Origin: Candidatus Peregrinibacteria bacterium
GTDB taxonomy: Bacteria > Patescibacteriota > Gracilibacteria > Peribacterales > Peribacteraceae
Length of the DNA: 39,242 bases
Reading direction: 5' to 3'
Assembly (NCBI GenBank): GCA_016186175.1
Contig: JACPMB010000012.1
Span: 1-39,242 of the forward strand
Positions 7,661 to 14,921 of this stretch are shown piece after piece (the stretch's first letter is position 1; each line of letters starts with the position of its first letter). The notes beneath the pieces are model-generated. The model saw only the letters and a list, made by a program, of their open reading frames with translations, was not told the origin of the DNA and searched no databases. Position numbers and translations under genes: made by a program.

Positions 7661-8751
7661 AGATAGTGCTTGCCACCGGCATTTATCCACCCGACATCGG
7701 CGGGCCGGCCACCTATGTCCGGCGGCTCGCGGAGGAACTGAATAAGCGCGGAGAAGACGTCACCGTTGTGACATATGGATCGGAGAATGAAGAATGGAAA
7801 ATGGAGAATGAATGGAAAATAATCCGTGTTTCCAAATTCGGCGGGCCTCTTCTCCGATGGAGGCGTTATTCCAAAGCCCTGAAAAAACATGGCGGGGATG
7901 CGGATATCGTAGAATGTTTTTCTTCCGTGAGCTGCGGCGTGCCTGTAAAAATGGCGAAACTCAAAAAGCCGCGAAAGATTCTAAGGCTTGGAGGCGATTT
8001 CGCGTGGGAGCGCTACACGGATCTCGGGCGTCGCCGGACTCTTAGGGACTTCATCGCAAAGCATCCGAAACTGCGATTGCCGACGAAGCGCCTTTTGCGG
8101 ATATTTGATCATGTCGTATTTTCGACCAGGTTCCAAAAAGAACTCTATGATCTCGCTTACGATGCGCTGCAGCCTCATTCTGTGATCGAAAATGCGTTGC
8201 CGCATGCCGCACTGCAAAAGCATCTCAAACACGACATTTTAAGGTTGCTATATTTCGGCCGGTTCGTGAAATTCAAAAACCTCGAAAATCTTCTCCGCGC
8301 CGTTGCCGGAGTGCCGCTTGCAACGCTAACACTGGTCGGCGAGGGGCCGGAAGGACCAAGATTGGGCGCGCTCGCCAGATCGTTGCAGCTCCATGGCCGC
8401 GTGTCCGTCGTTCCGCCGGTGCACGGCGAACACGCGCGGAAAATTTTCGGCGAACACGATTTACTGGCGCTTCCGTCGCTCACTGAGATCAGCCCGAACT
8501 CCGCGCTCGAAGCCCGTGCATCCGGCCTGCCTGTTCTTCTTACGGCAGAGAACGGACTGAGCGAAGAATTGCGGGATGGCATGATCATCCGTCCGCTAAT
8601 CACCGTCGCCGACATCACAAAAGCGATTCTGGAGGCCGACCAGCGATACGAGGAATTCGCGGAGGCCGCTTCCGCGCCAATCCCACTTGAGCGTGAGTGG
8701 AAAAAGGTTGCGGAGGAGCATTTGACCCTTTTCCAATCATTGTTGCAATGA
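7657..8751 (+). CDS. GT4 family glycosyltransferase
   Basis: A 364-residue GT-B-fold retaining glycosyltransferase, probably cytoplasmic and using nucleotide sugars. The N-terminal acceptor domain starts MKIVLATGIYPPDIGGPATY with the glycine-rich loop. The donor domain has LLYFGRFVKFKNLENLL, VGEGPEGPRL and the E-x7-E motif region LPSLTEISPNSALEARASGLPV. Acceptor and sugar are unknown. ATGA overlaps tie it to rmlB upstream and the next GT4 downstream. Residues encoded by 7782-7820 (ENEEWKMENEWK) come from an imperfect heptamer repeat inserted between two N-terminal strands. Confidence 0.93.
   Translation: MKIVLATGIYPPDIGGPATYVRRLAEELNKRGEDVTVVTYGSENEEWKMENEWKIIRVSKFGGPLLRWRRYSKALKKHGGDADIVECFSSVSCGVPVKMAKLKKPRKILRLGGDFAWERYTDLGRRRTLRDFIAKHPKLRLPTKRLLRIFDHVVFSTRFQKELYDLAYDALQPHSVIENALPHAALQKHLKHDILRLLYFGRFVKFKNLENLLRAVAGVPLATLTLVGEGPEGPRLGALARSLQLHGRVSVVPPVHGEHARKIFGEHDLLALPSLTEISPNSALEARASGLPVLLTAENGLSEELRDGMIIRPLITVADITKAILEADQRYEEFAEAASAPIPLEREWKKVAEEHLTLFQSLLQ
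7782..7820 (+). repeat. Imperfect heptamer repeat inside a GT4 gene
   Basis: The units are GGAGAAT, GAAGAAT, GGAAAAT, GGAGAAT, then GAATGGAAAAT. They encode a charged Glu/Trp/Lys stretch. The next gene carries a similar array at the corresponding place in its N-terminal domain. Confidence 0.6.
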
Positions 8752-9881
8752 AGCTCTTGATGATTTCGGGCGACAGAGCGATCCTGCAAGGGAAGAAAGG
8801 GGCGTTCTGGCACACGTTGGAGGAGATGTCGAGGCATTGGGAACGGATTGATGTCATTTGTCCTCGAGTCGGAGGAGTGGAAAGTGGAAAGTGGAAAGTG
8901 GAAAATTATCCGTTCCCAAATGTCTGCTTTCATCCATCGTCGTTCTCTCTATGGAGGCAGTCCAAATGGATTTTTGAAAAGGGGAAAGAGCTGATCGCCG
9001 AATATCATCACGACGTGATGACCGTGCACGAGTATCCGCCGTTTTACAACGGGCTCGGCGCGCGATGGCTTCACAGTGCGACGAACATTCCGTATATGAC
9101 CGAGATCCATCACATTGTGGGATATCCGAATGCGGCGTCGCTATCCGAGCGGATCGGTTACTGGATGTCGAGAATATGGCTGCCGAGGTGGGGGACTGAT
9201 CTGGCGCAAGCGGTGAGGATCGTCAGCACGGAAGCCGGTGAAGAACTTCGCAAATGGAAGGTCCCGCCTGCGAAAATCATGCTCCAGTCGTCGTTGTATC
9301 TCGACCGTTCGGCTCTGGCATCCGATCCGGGGATTGCGAAGAGTCATGACGTGGTTTTCTGCGGCCGTCTTGTCCCGAACAAGCGTCTTTCAGATGTTAT
9401 TCGCGCGGTTGCACAACTTCCGAATGTCACATTGCTGATAATCGGCGACGGGCCGGAGCGGAGGAAGTGCGAGAAGCTTGCGGAAACGCTTGGAATGGAA
9501 AGCCGCATTGCGTTTACCGGGTGGTTGGCGTCGCAGGCTGATGTATATCGCGCGATTCAATCCGCCAGAATCTTCGTAATGAATTCGTCCAGCGAAGGAG
9601 GGCCGCGCGTTTTATTTGAAGCGATGGCGCTGGGCATGCCGGTCATCTCGACGCGAGTGGGAGCCGCCCCGCAGTTTATTGACGATGGACATGACGGTCT
9701 GTTGACGAAAGGTGATCCGAATGATCTACGAGACAAAATTAAAATGCTTTTGCGGAATGAGCAGGAGAGGCTGCGGCTTGGAGCGGCGGCCAGATATGTA
9801 TTGGATATTTTTGATCGCGGGATGCTCGTGAAGATATATGCTGATTCACTGAAAAGTCTTGTTTCAGCCAGTAATTCATAA
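8748..9881 (+). CDS. GT4 family glycosyltransferase with perfect heptamer array
   Basis: A 377-residue GT-B enzyme. The N-terminus is MKLLMISGDRAILQGKKGAF. The donor domain has VVFCGRLVPNKRLSDVI, then LLIIGDGPERR, and the E-x7-E region SSSEGGPRVLFEAMALGMPV with glycine-rich RVGAAPQFIDDG, all typical of GT4. The ATG at 8748 overlaps the previous stop (ATGA), which is preferred over an upstream ATG at 8697. Four tandem GTGGAAA units (8877-8904) encode part of VESGKWKVENY. Since 28 is not a multiple of 3, copy-number change would shift the frame. Donor and acceptor are unknown. Confidence 0.93.
   Translation: MKLLMISGDRAILQGKKGAFWHTLEEMSRHWERIDVICPRVGGVESGKWKVENYPFPNVCFHPSSFSLWRQSKWIFEKGKELIAEYHHDVMTVHEYPPFYNGLGARWLHSATNIPYMTEIHHIVGYPNAASLSERIGYWMSRIWLPRWGTDLAQAVRIVSTEAGEELRKWKVPPAKIMLQSSLYLDRSALASDPGIAKSHDVVFCGRLVPNKRLSDVIRAVAQLPNVTLLIIGDGPERRKCEKLAETLGMESRIAFTGWLASQADVYRAIQSARIFVMNSSSEGGPRVLFEAMALGMPVISTRVGAAPQFIDDGHDGLLTKGDPNDLRDKIKMLLRNEQERLRLGAAARYVLDIFDRGMLVKIYADSLKSLVSASNS
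8877..8904 (+). repeat. Four perfect tandem GTGGAAA heptamers
   Basis: Exactly four uninterrupted copies lie about 43 codons into a GT4 gene. Uninterrupted short tandem repeats of a unit not divisible by 3 are the classic substrate for slipped-strand phase variation. Confidence 0.85.
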
Positions 9882-9895
9882 TCCCCGAATTGCCG

Positions 9896-10909
9896 ATGCG
9901 CCTGCTGATAGTCACCCAAAAAGTGGATCGTCGCGACCCCATTCTCGGTTTTTTCCACCGGTGGATCGAGGAATTCGCGAAGAATTGTTCGAGCGTCATC
10001 GTAATCGGGCAGACGGTTGGTGAATATCATCTTCCGGACAACGTCACCGTGCTTTCGCTCGGGAAGGAGATTGGGGCGTGGCGAATCATCCAGATTATTA
10101 GTTACAGGTGGTTTTTGTTCAAACATCGCAGGTATTACGACACAATTTTCGTGCACATGACTCCTGTTTGGGCGGTATGCGCGTACAAGTCGCTATCGGG
10201 AGCCCCGGTACATGGCAGATTGTATTTGTGGTACGAGGCGCGCGGAGCCCGCTGGCCGCTTAAAATTGCCATACGGCTCGCAAAAAAAGTTTTCAGTGCG
10301 TCGCCGGCCGGAATGCCCGTGCCGACTTCCAAAAGCGTGGTCACAGGTCATGGGATTGATACGGAAATGTTCGCGATTGGCGGTGCCCGTGATCCGCACA
10401 GAATTATTGCCGTCGGGCGTGTGACTGCGTCCAAGCAATTGCACGTGATCTTCGGCGCGTTCGCGCGTCTCTCGCAGCAGTATCGTCTTTCCGTGTACGG
10501 GCACGCCATCACAGCGGCGGACCGCACTCTGCTTCGCGCTCTCGAAAGTGAAGATGCAATGCGTGGGGTTGCCGGGCGAGTGGAAATCGGGTCCGTCACC
10601 AACGACGAGATGGCCAGCCGGATGCAGCAAGCCGTGCTGTTTTTGCATGCGTCGCGCACCGGCCTGGATAAGGCTCTGCTGGAGGCAATGGCGTGCGGGT
10701 GCCTGGTTGTTTCGTGCTCGGAAGCCGCGCGCGCGGTGCTTCCAAAAGAGTGCATGACTACTCCGGAAGGAATGGCGGACAGGGCGAAGACATTGCTCGG
10801 GCTTGCCCCGGACGAACAGGATTCCATGAGACGGAAGCTTCGGGATATCGTAATCCGGAATCACAGCTTGCGGGAATTGATTCGAAGATTGGTAGCGGAG
10901 ATGCGATAG
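9896..10909 (+). CDS. GT4-like glycosyltransferase
   Basis: A 337-residue GT-B-type protein, more divergent than its two neighbours. The N-terminus is MRLLIVTQKVDRRDPILGFF, followed by an acceptor domain with SVIVIGQTVGEYHLPDNV. The donor domain contains IIAVGRVTASKQLHVIFGA and FLHASRTGLDKALLEAMACG, the expected donor-binding E region. The ATG at 9896 is chosen over a TTG six bases earlier. A 14-base gap separates it from the previous gene, and no independent promoter is seen. The sugar specificity cannot be read from the sequence. Confidence 0.9.
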   Translation: MRLLIVTQKVDRRDPILGFFHRWIEEFAKNCSSVIVIGQTVGEYHLPDNVTVLSLGKEIGAWRIIQIISYRWFLFKHRRYYDTIFVHMTPVWAVCAYKSLSGAPVHGRLYLWYEARGARWPLKIAIRLAKKVFSASPAGMPVPTSKSVVTGHGIDTEMFAIGGARDPHRIIAVGRVTASKQLHVIFGAFARLSQQYRLSVYGHAITAADRTLLRALESEDAMRGVAGRVEIGSVTNDEMASRMQQAVLFLHASRTGLDKALLEAMACGCLVVSCSEAARAVLPKECMTTPEGMADRAKTLLGLAPDEQDSMRRKLRDIVIRNHSLRELIRRLVAEMR

Positions 10910-10950
10910 GATACCCTTGTTATACGGGTCGCAGATCCGCTCCTGATTTG

Positions 10951-11640
10951 ATGAATCCTCCGCGCCTCACGATCGTAGTGCCTGCTTACAACGAAGAGCG
11001 AACCGTCGGTGACGTCATCGCAAGGCTGCACGAAGCGTGCTACTTCGCGGAATTGATTTTTGTTGACGACGGATCGACAGACGGGACGCTTCGGATAATG
11101 CAGGACAATAAATCGCCGAATGACGTCGTTATTTCCAAGCCGAACGGCGGCAAAGGTTCTGCTGTAAGAATGGGATTTGCGCGCGCGCGGGGCGTATACA
11201 CAATCGTGCAGGACGCCGATCTGGAATACAGCCCGGAGGAAATTCCGCAGATTCTTCAATATGCCGAACAAAATCAGCTGCCGGCGGTCTTCGGCTCGCG
11301 GCGGCTAAAAAAACAGAAGCAGTACGCGCACATCATCATGTTCATCGGCGGCAGCGCGCTAACAATTCTTTGCAACTTCCTTTACCGCATAAGGCTGACA
11401 GACCAACCGACGTGTTACAAGATGGTTCGGACCGACTTGCTTAAAACCCTGCCGCTCCGCGAGAACGATTTCCGCTTCGATCCGGAACTGACAGCCATGC
11501 TCGCGCGCCGCGGCGTTCCAATCGCGGAATATCCTATTTCATACAATCCACGGACTGTGGCCGAGGGCAAGAAAATAAATTGGAGGGACTGGTTCAGATG
11601 GGTTTGGGTGTTCTTGCATATGCGATTCTCAAAAATATGA
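10951..11640 (+). CDS. GT2 polyprenyl-phosphate glycosyltransferase-like, copy 1
   Basis: A 229-residue GT-A enzyme of the DPM1/ALG5 (dolichyl-phosphate mannose/glucose synthase) type. The nucleotide-binding strand TIVVPAYNEERTVGDVI starts at residue 7. VDDGSTDGT is at 38-46 and the metal motif DAD at 88-90 (QDADLEYSPEE). DQPTCYKMV and the C-terminal SYNPRTVAEGKKINWRDW are typical of this subgroup. It lacks the C-terminal membrane pair of GtrB-type proteins. Such enzymes load sugar onto polyprenyl phosphate on the cytoplasmic face. The next gene is a same-length paralogue, about 65% identical by hand count (149 of 229). Confidence 0.93.
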   Translation: MNPPRLTIVVPAYNEERTVGDVIARLHEACYFAELIFVDDGSTDGTLRIMQDNKSPNDVVISKPNGGKGSAVRMGFARARGVYTIVQDADLEYSPEEIPQILQYAEQNQLPAVFGSRRLKKQKQYAHIIMFIGGSALTILCNFLYRIRLTDQPTCYKMVRTDLLKTLPLRENDFRFDPELTAMLARRGVPIAEYPISYNPRTVAEGKKINWRDWFRWVWVFLHMRFSKI

Positions 11641-12326
11641 ATCCTACGCGCCTCACGATCATCGTTCCGGCATATAACGAAGAACGCACAATCAGCGATA
11701 TCGTCGCCCGGCTGCGCGAGACGTGTCCGTTCGCGCAGCTGATCCTCGTGGATGACGGCTCGCACGATCAGACTCTTCGCATGCTCAGGGAGAAAGCCGG
11801 CCCGGGTGATATAGTCCTCACGAAACCAAACGAAGGAAAAGGTTCCGCAGTGCGGATGGGCTACGCGCACGCGACCGGGGTTTATACGATCGTTCAGGAC
11901 GCCGATCTCGAATACAATCCGGAGGAAATTCCGGCTGTGCTGGAAATGGCGGAACGGCAAGAACTGCCGGCAGTCTTCGGTTCCAGAAGAATCCATGACG
12001 AGCGCAAATACGCGCACATTAAATACTATCTCGGCGGGCGTCTCCTGACCGGAATTTTCAATCTGCTGTACGGCACGCATCTCACCGACCAGCCCAACTG
12101 CTACAAAATGGTTCTAACATGCGTAATCAAAACTCTTCCGCTCCGCGAAAACAGTTTCGCATTCGACGCCGAACTTGCGGCGATGCTGGCGCGACGGAAA
12201 ATTCCGATTGCGGAATTCCCGACTTCCTACAATCCGAGGACGGTGGAGGAAGGAAAAAAGATCGGATGGAAAGACTGGTTCAGGGCTGTGTGGGTTTTTG
12301 TGAGAGTGAAAATAAAAAGGAATTGA
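11637..12326 (+). CDS. GT2 polyprenyl-phosphate glycosyltransferase-like, copy 2
   Basis: A 229-residue paralogue of the preceding gene, aligned without gaps. PAYNEERTISDI, VDDGSHDQT, DAD at 88-90, GSRRIHDERKYAH and SYNPRTVEEGKKIGWKDW are all present, so both copies look catalytically intact. The start ATG overlaps the upstream stop (ATGA). Differences cluster at residues 51-60, in the 101-150 region and at the extreme C-terminus, which could change donor sugar or carrier. Together the two may supply two lipid-linked sugars to the GT-C proteins nearby. Confidence 0.93.
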   Translation: MNPTRLTIIVPAYNEERTISDIVARLRETCPFAQLILVDDGSHDQTLRMLREKAGPGDIVLTKPNEGKGSAVRMGYAHATGVYTIVQDADLEYNPEEIPAVLEMAERQELPAVFGSRRIHDERKYAHIKYYLGGRLLTGIFNLLYGTHLTDQPNCYKMVLTCVIKTLPLRENSFAFDAELAAMLARRKIPIAEFPTSYNPRTVEEGKKIGWKDWFRAVWVFVRVKIKRN

Positions 12327-12385
12327 AGTCCGCGGCCCCTTCGCCACCCGCGGCGCGCGGATTCCCGCCAGTTTCTGTTGTTCTG

Positions 12386-12391
12386 TATGCT
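12386..12391 (+). promoter_or_regulatory. -10 hexamer TATGCT, leaderless spacing
   Basis: TATGCT ends 6 bases before ATG 12398. It sets the start of the GT-C gene and argues against the longer frame running back to 12119 inside the previous gene. Confidence 0.6.
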
Positions 12392-12397
12392 GTTTGC

Positions 12398-13771
12398 ATG
12401 TTTGCGTTCCACAGTCGGCTTTTTCCGCGGATTTTTCTTGCGGCTTGCTGCGCCATCCTCGTTCTGCTTTGGCTGCCAGGCCTAAAGTACCCGGTTGTAA
12501 GCGACACGCTAGTTTACGCGCTGCTCGGCAAGAGCTTATGGACGGCGGGAACGTACATCCTCGATGGCGTACCGCACGTCAAATTTCTTCCTGCATACCC
12601 GTTTTTTGCGTATCCACTCGTCTGGATTTTCGGCATCACGTCTGGCATGAAGCTGGCTAGTCTCTTTTCGGGAATGGGCGTGCTCATTGCGGCATACGCG
12701 CTGCTGCGGCGGATGTTTTCGCGCGGAATCGCCGTATGCAGCGTCGCGCTCCTGCTCTTCCATCACGGTTTCATTGTGATGGCTATACTCGGAGCGTCCG
12801 ATCTCCTCTGCACGTTATTTTTCCTGCTGTCGCTGCTCTGTTACCTGCGAGCGGAAAAAAATCAGCTCTGGTACATACCATGCGGTTTCTTGCTCGGACT
12901 CTCGCTCCTGACGCGCTATAACGCTGTCCCACTTCTTCTCTTTTATCCGGCCTACACATTATTGGCCAGAAGGCATCACATCCATTCAGTCTGGTTCTGG
13001 ACCGGAATGTTGCTCGGCGGCGGGCTCTTTTTGCTCTGGTTCGTACGCAAGGCGCTCCTGACAGGCTCGCCATTAAGCAACGATTACACCGCGGAGTTCG
13101 CCGAGCGTTCAATGGGGACTGTCGAAAATGCCTGGATGAACATCGTCTATTACTCCGACCCGCTCAAAAACATCCTGCCAATCCTCTTCCTATCCTCCTT
13201 ATACTGGATCATTCGCAGGCGCGGGCGTCCGCTATTCCTCACCGGCGCGATGTCGGCGGTATGGGCGATTTTTCTTGTCTGGCCGGTTCGCAACATCCGC
13301 TATCTGATTCCGGGTTACGTGATCTTGATCGGATTCGGCGTCGCCGGCTTGTTTGATCTGATTAAACGCTCAGGACGATTCAAAATTCCCGTCGCGGCTG
13401 CGATCGCAGCAGGACTCGTTTCCACTCACGCGCTTGCATCTTGTCTCTATGCGTATGGCGCCTGCAATGCGGCATTCGATAGAACCATCGGAGGCATTCA
13501 AAAAAATCTTGGCCTCGCCTCTGAAGGATTCTACGCATGGCATCTAGGCCGCGTTTACATCAATAAGCACGCCGAAGCCGGCGCTACTGTCATAGACGAC
13601 CCCTCTGTCTTTTCCCCAAGAATGTTCCGTTCTGATCTGCGCGTGACGGACGACCGGACGGCGTGCCCTGCGTATATGATCACGCAACAGGCGGAACTTG
13701 GAAAAGCAGTAATTTTCCGGACGGAGGATTGGCCCATAATTTATGTTGTGAGAATGGAATGTGGAGATTGA
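12398..13771 (+). CDS. GT-C membrane glycosyltransferase (PMT/ArnT-like, GT39-type)
   Basis: A 457-residue polytopic protein. The first membrane helix (about residues 10-27) leads to an external loop with SDTLVY (Asp 36), the place of the catalytic acidic residue in GT-C enzymes. Many hydrophobic segments follow, for example LLLFHHGFIVMAILGASDLLC and GFGVAGLFDLI. The C-terminal part (about 340-457) is soluble and probably extracellular. Such enzymes use polyprenyl-phosphate sugars on the outer face. The very end (VVRMECGD) is encoded by heptamer-like DNA (13750-13770), so the native C-terminus may have been altered. It follows the two GT2 genes but has its own promoter. Confidence 0.85.
   Translation: MFAFHSRLFPRIFLAACCAILVLLWLPGLKYPVVSDTLVYALLGKSLWTAGTYILDGVPHVKFLPAYPFFAYPLVWIFGITSGMKLASLFSGMGVLIAAYALLRRMFSRGIAVCSVALLLFHHGFIVMAILGASDLLCTLFFLLSLLCYLRAEKNQLWYIPCGFLLGLSLLTRYNAVPLLLFYPAYTLLARRHHIHSVWFWTGMLLGGGLFLLWFVRKALLTGSPLSNDYTAEFAERSMGTVENAWMNIVYYSDPLKNILPILFLSSLYWIIRRRGRPLFLTGAMSAVWAIFLVWPVRNIRYLIPGYVILIGFGVAGLFDLIKRSGRFKIPVAAAIAAGLVSTHALASCLYAYGACNAAFDRTIGGIQKNLGLASEGFYAWHLGRVYINKHAEAGATVIDDPSVFSPRMFRSDLRVTDDRTACPAYMITQQAELGKAVIFRTEDWPIIYVVRMECGD
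13750..13770 (+). repeat. Weak heptamer run at the end of the GT-C gene
   Basis: The units are GAGAATG, GAATGTG and GAGATTG. They span the last codons and the stop of the gene and resemble the stronger arrays at 7782 and 8877. Confidence 0.3.
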
Positions 13772-13799
13772 CGATGATGCACATGCGATATTATTGGCA

Positions 13800-14921
13800 C
13801 TATAGAACATTCTTTAGTTTCTCCCCTGCCTCATCAATCCACGCGAATGACCGTTCGCCACCAAGGTGCGGCTCGCGTGAACGGCGTATATCCCAAAGGA
13901 CTTTTTTGGAAGGAAGAGATGGCAGCGGATACGGCCCGCCTTTGAGCCTGGCATAACACTCCTGGATGCATTGGATCGCGAGCAGAGCGGAAAAAGTGCC
14001 GTAAAGAACATTGCCCTGCCACTTTTCCAGCGGCTGGGAAAGGAAAAAGTCGGAGGTTTCTTCCGGAGTTTTGAAGCGCCACAAAAGCATCACCGTGCCG
14101 CTCATCCCGCTAAAACCTGTTATGTATTTATCCCCGTCCTCCTCCGGCACGATCGCGCAGCGATAGCCTTTTTTAAGAAGGATTTCGTTCGCTTTATCGC
14201 CGGTGTCATAACGTGCCGGAAGCCTGCCGCCGTCCGCAGGGTGGGTATTGCCTCCGGCTGGGGCGAGAGAAAGATGTTCCCGATTGACGAAGATTTCCCT
14301 GTTGAATGCGATGCAGTAACTTCCGCTCGGAGGGTGAGTCTTGCCGTTAATCTCAAAATGCCACCAGGTGCGCGGACGGAAACTGAGGCTGGCGGTATTC
14401 GGTTCCGCGAGCTCGCGTTCAACCAGATCGGCCGCCCCGGGATTGATGATGAAGATGTCGTCGTCGCACAGCCAGCCTATGCGGCGGTTCCTGGCGATTT
14501 GATTGAGGAATATGTCGCTCTTCGTAGCCGCGTAAAAATTCAAGAACTTCTGCACGCGGGCGCCCGGAAATTCATCCGGATTCAGCCCGCCAGAGCAGTC
14601 GAATATCACGGCATCAACTCGGTCGCCAACATATTTGCGAACGCAATGATGCCAGACTGTCATCATCGGCGGGAGGATATTCATGGTGAACAACGCAGGC
14701 TTGCCGGACTGCGGCAATGCCGGCCGGGTCAAGGCGTATTTGAGCGTCGGTAAAAGAGTCAGTCGCGCCGTTGACACGCTGAAACGTTTGAATAGCGTCT
14801 GCAGTATTTTGTGCGGCGGGACTGGCATGGGGATGAGAATGTGAAAAACAACCCACGGACGTTCATGTCTTAACCGGCTGCGTGTGCAAGCTCCTGTTAT
14901 CCTACTACTATTATCATGCAT
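13800..14921 (-). CDS. Putative GT-A-like glycosyltransferase, family not recognised
   Basis: A protein of up to 373 residues. The clearest feature is CDDD (residues 152-155, in RRIGWLCDDDIFIINPGA), which resembles the metal-binding DxD of GT-A enzymes. It is preceded by HHCVRKYVGDRVDAVIFDCSGG and followed by a conserved-looking RPRTWWHFEINGKTHPPSGSY. The start is uncertain. The longest frame begins at 14921 and would overlap the promoter of the divergent gene. The next ATG (14828) would remove RPWVVFHILI, which looks like genuine protein. No Shine-Dalgarno sequence and no 6-7-base-spaced hexamer are found. It is convergent with the GT-C gene (28-base gap). Confidence 0.7.
   Translation of the reverse strand: MHDNSSRITGACTRSRLRHERPWVVFHILIPMPVPPHKILQTLFKRFSVSTARLTLLPTLKYALTRPALPQSGKPALFTMNILPPMMTVWHHCVRKYVGDRVDAVIFDCSGGLNPDEFPGARVQKFLNFYAATKSDIFLNQIARNRRIGWLCDDDIFIINPGAADLVERELAEPNTASLSFRPRTWWHFEINGKTHPPSGSYCIAFNREIFVNREHLSLAPAGGNTHPADGGRLPARYDTGDKANEILLKKGYRCAIVPEEDGDKYITGFSGMSGTVMLLWRFKTPEETSDFFLSQPLEKWQGNVLYGTFSALLAIQCIQECYARLKGGPYPLPSLPSKKVLWDIRRSREPHLGGERSFAWIDEAGEKLKNVL
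14909..14914 (+). promoter_or_regulatory. -10 hexamer TATTAT, leaderless spacing
   Basis: TATTAT ends 7 bases before ATG 14922, making MRYSIVVV the likely start rather than the ATG at 14916. Confidence 0.45.

Noticed and set aside
12119-12397. N-terminal extension of the GT-C gene back into the GT2 gene
   Set aside because: The extension is not hydrophobic, overlaps a good gene, and a -10 hexamer sits 6 bases before the internal ATG 12398.
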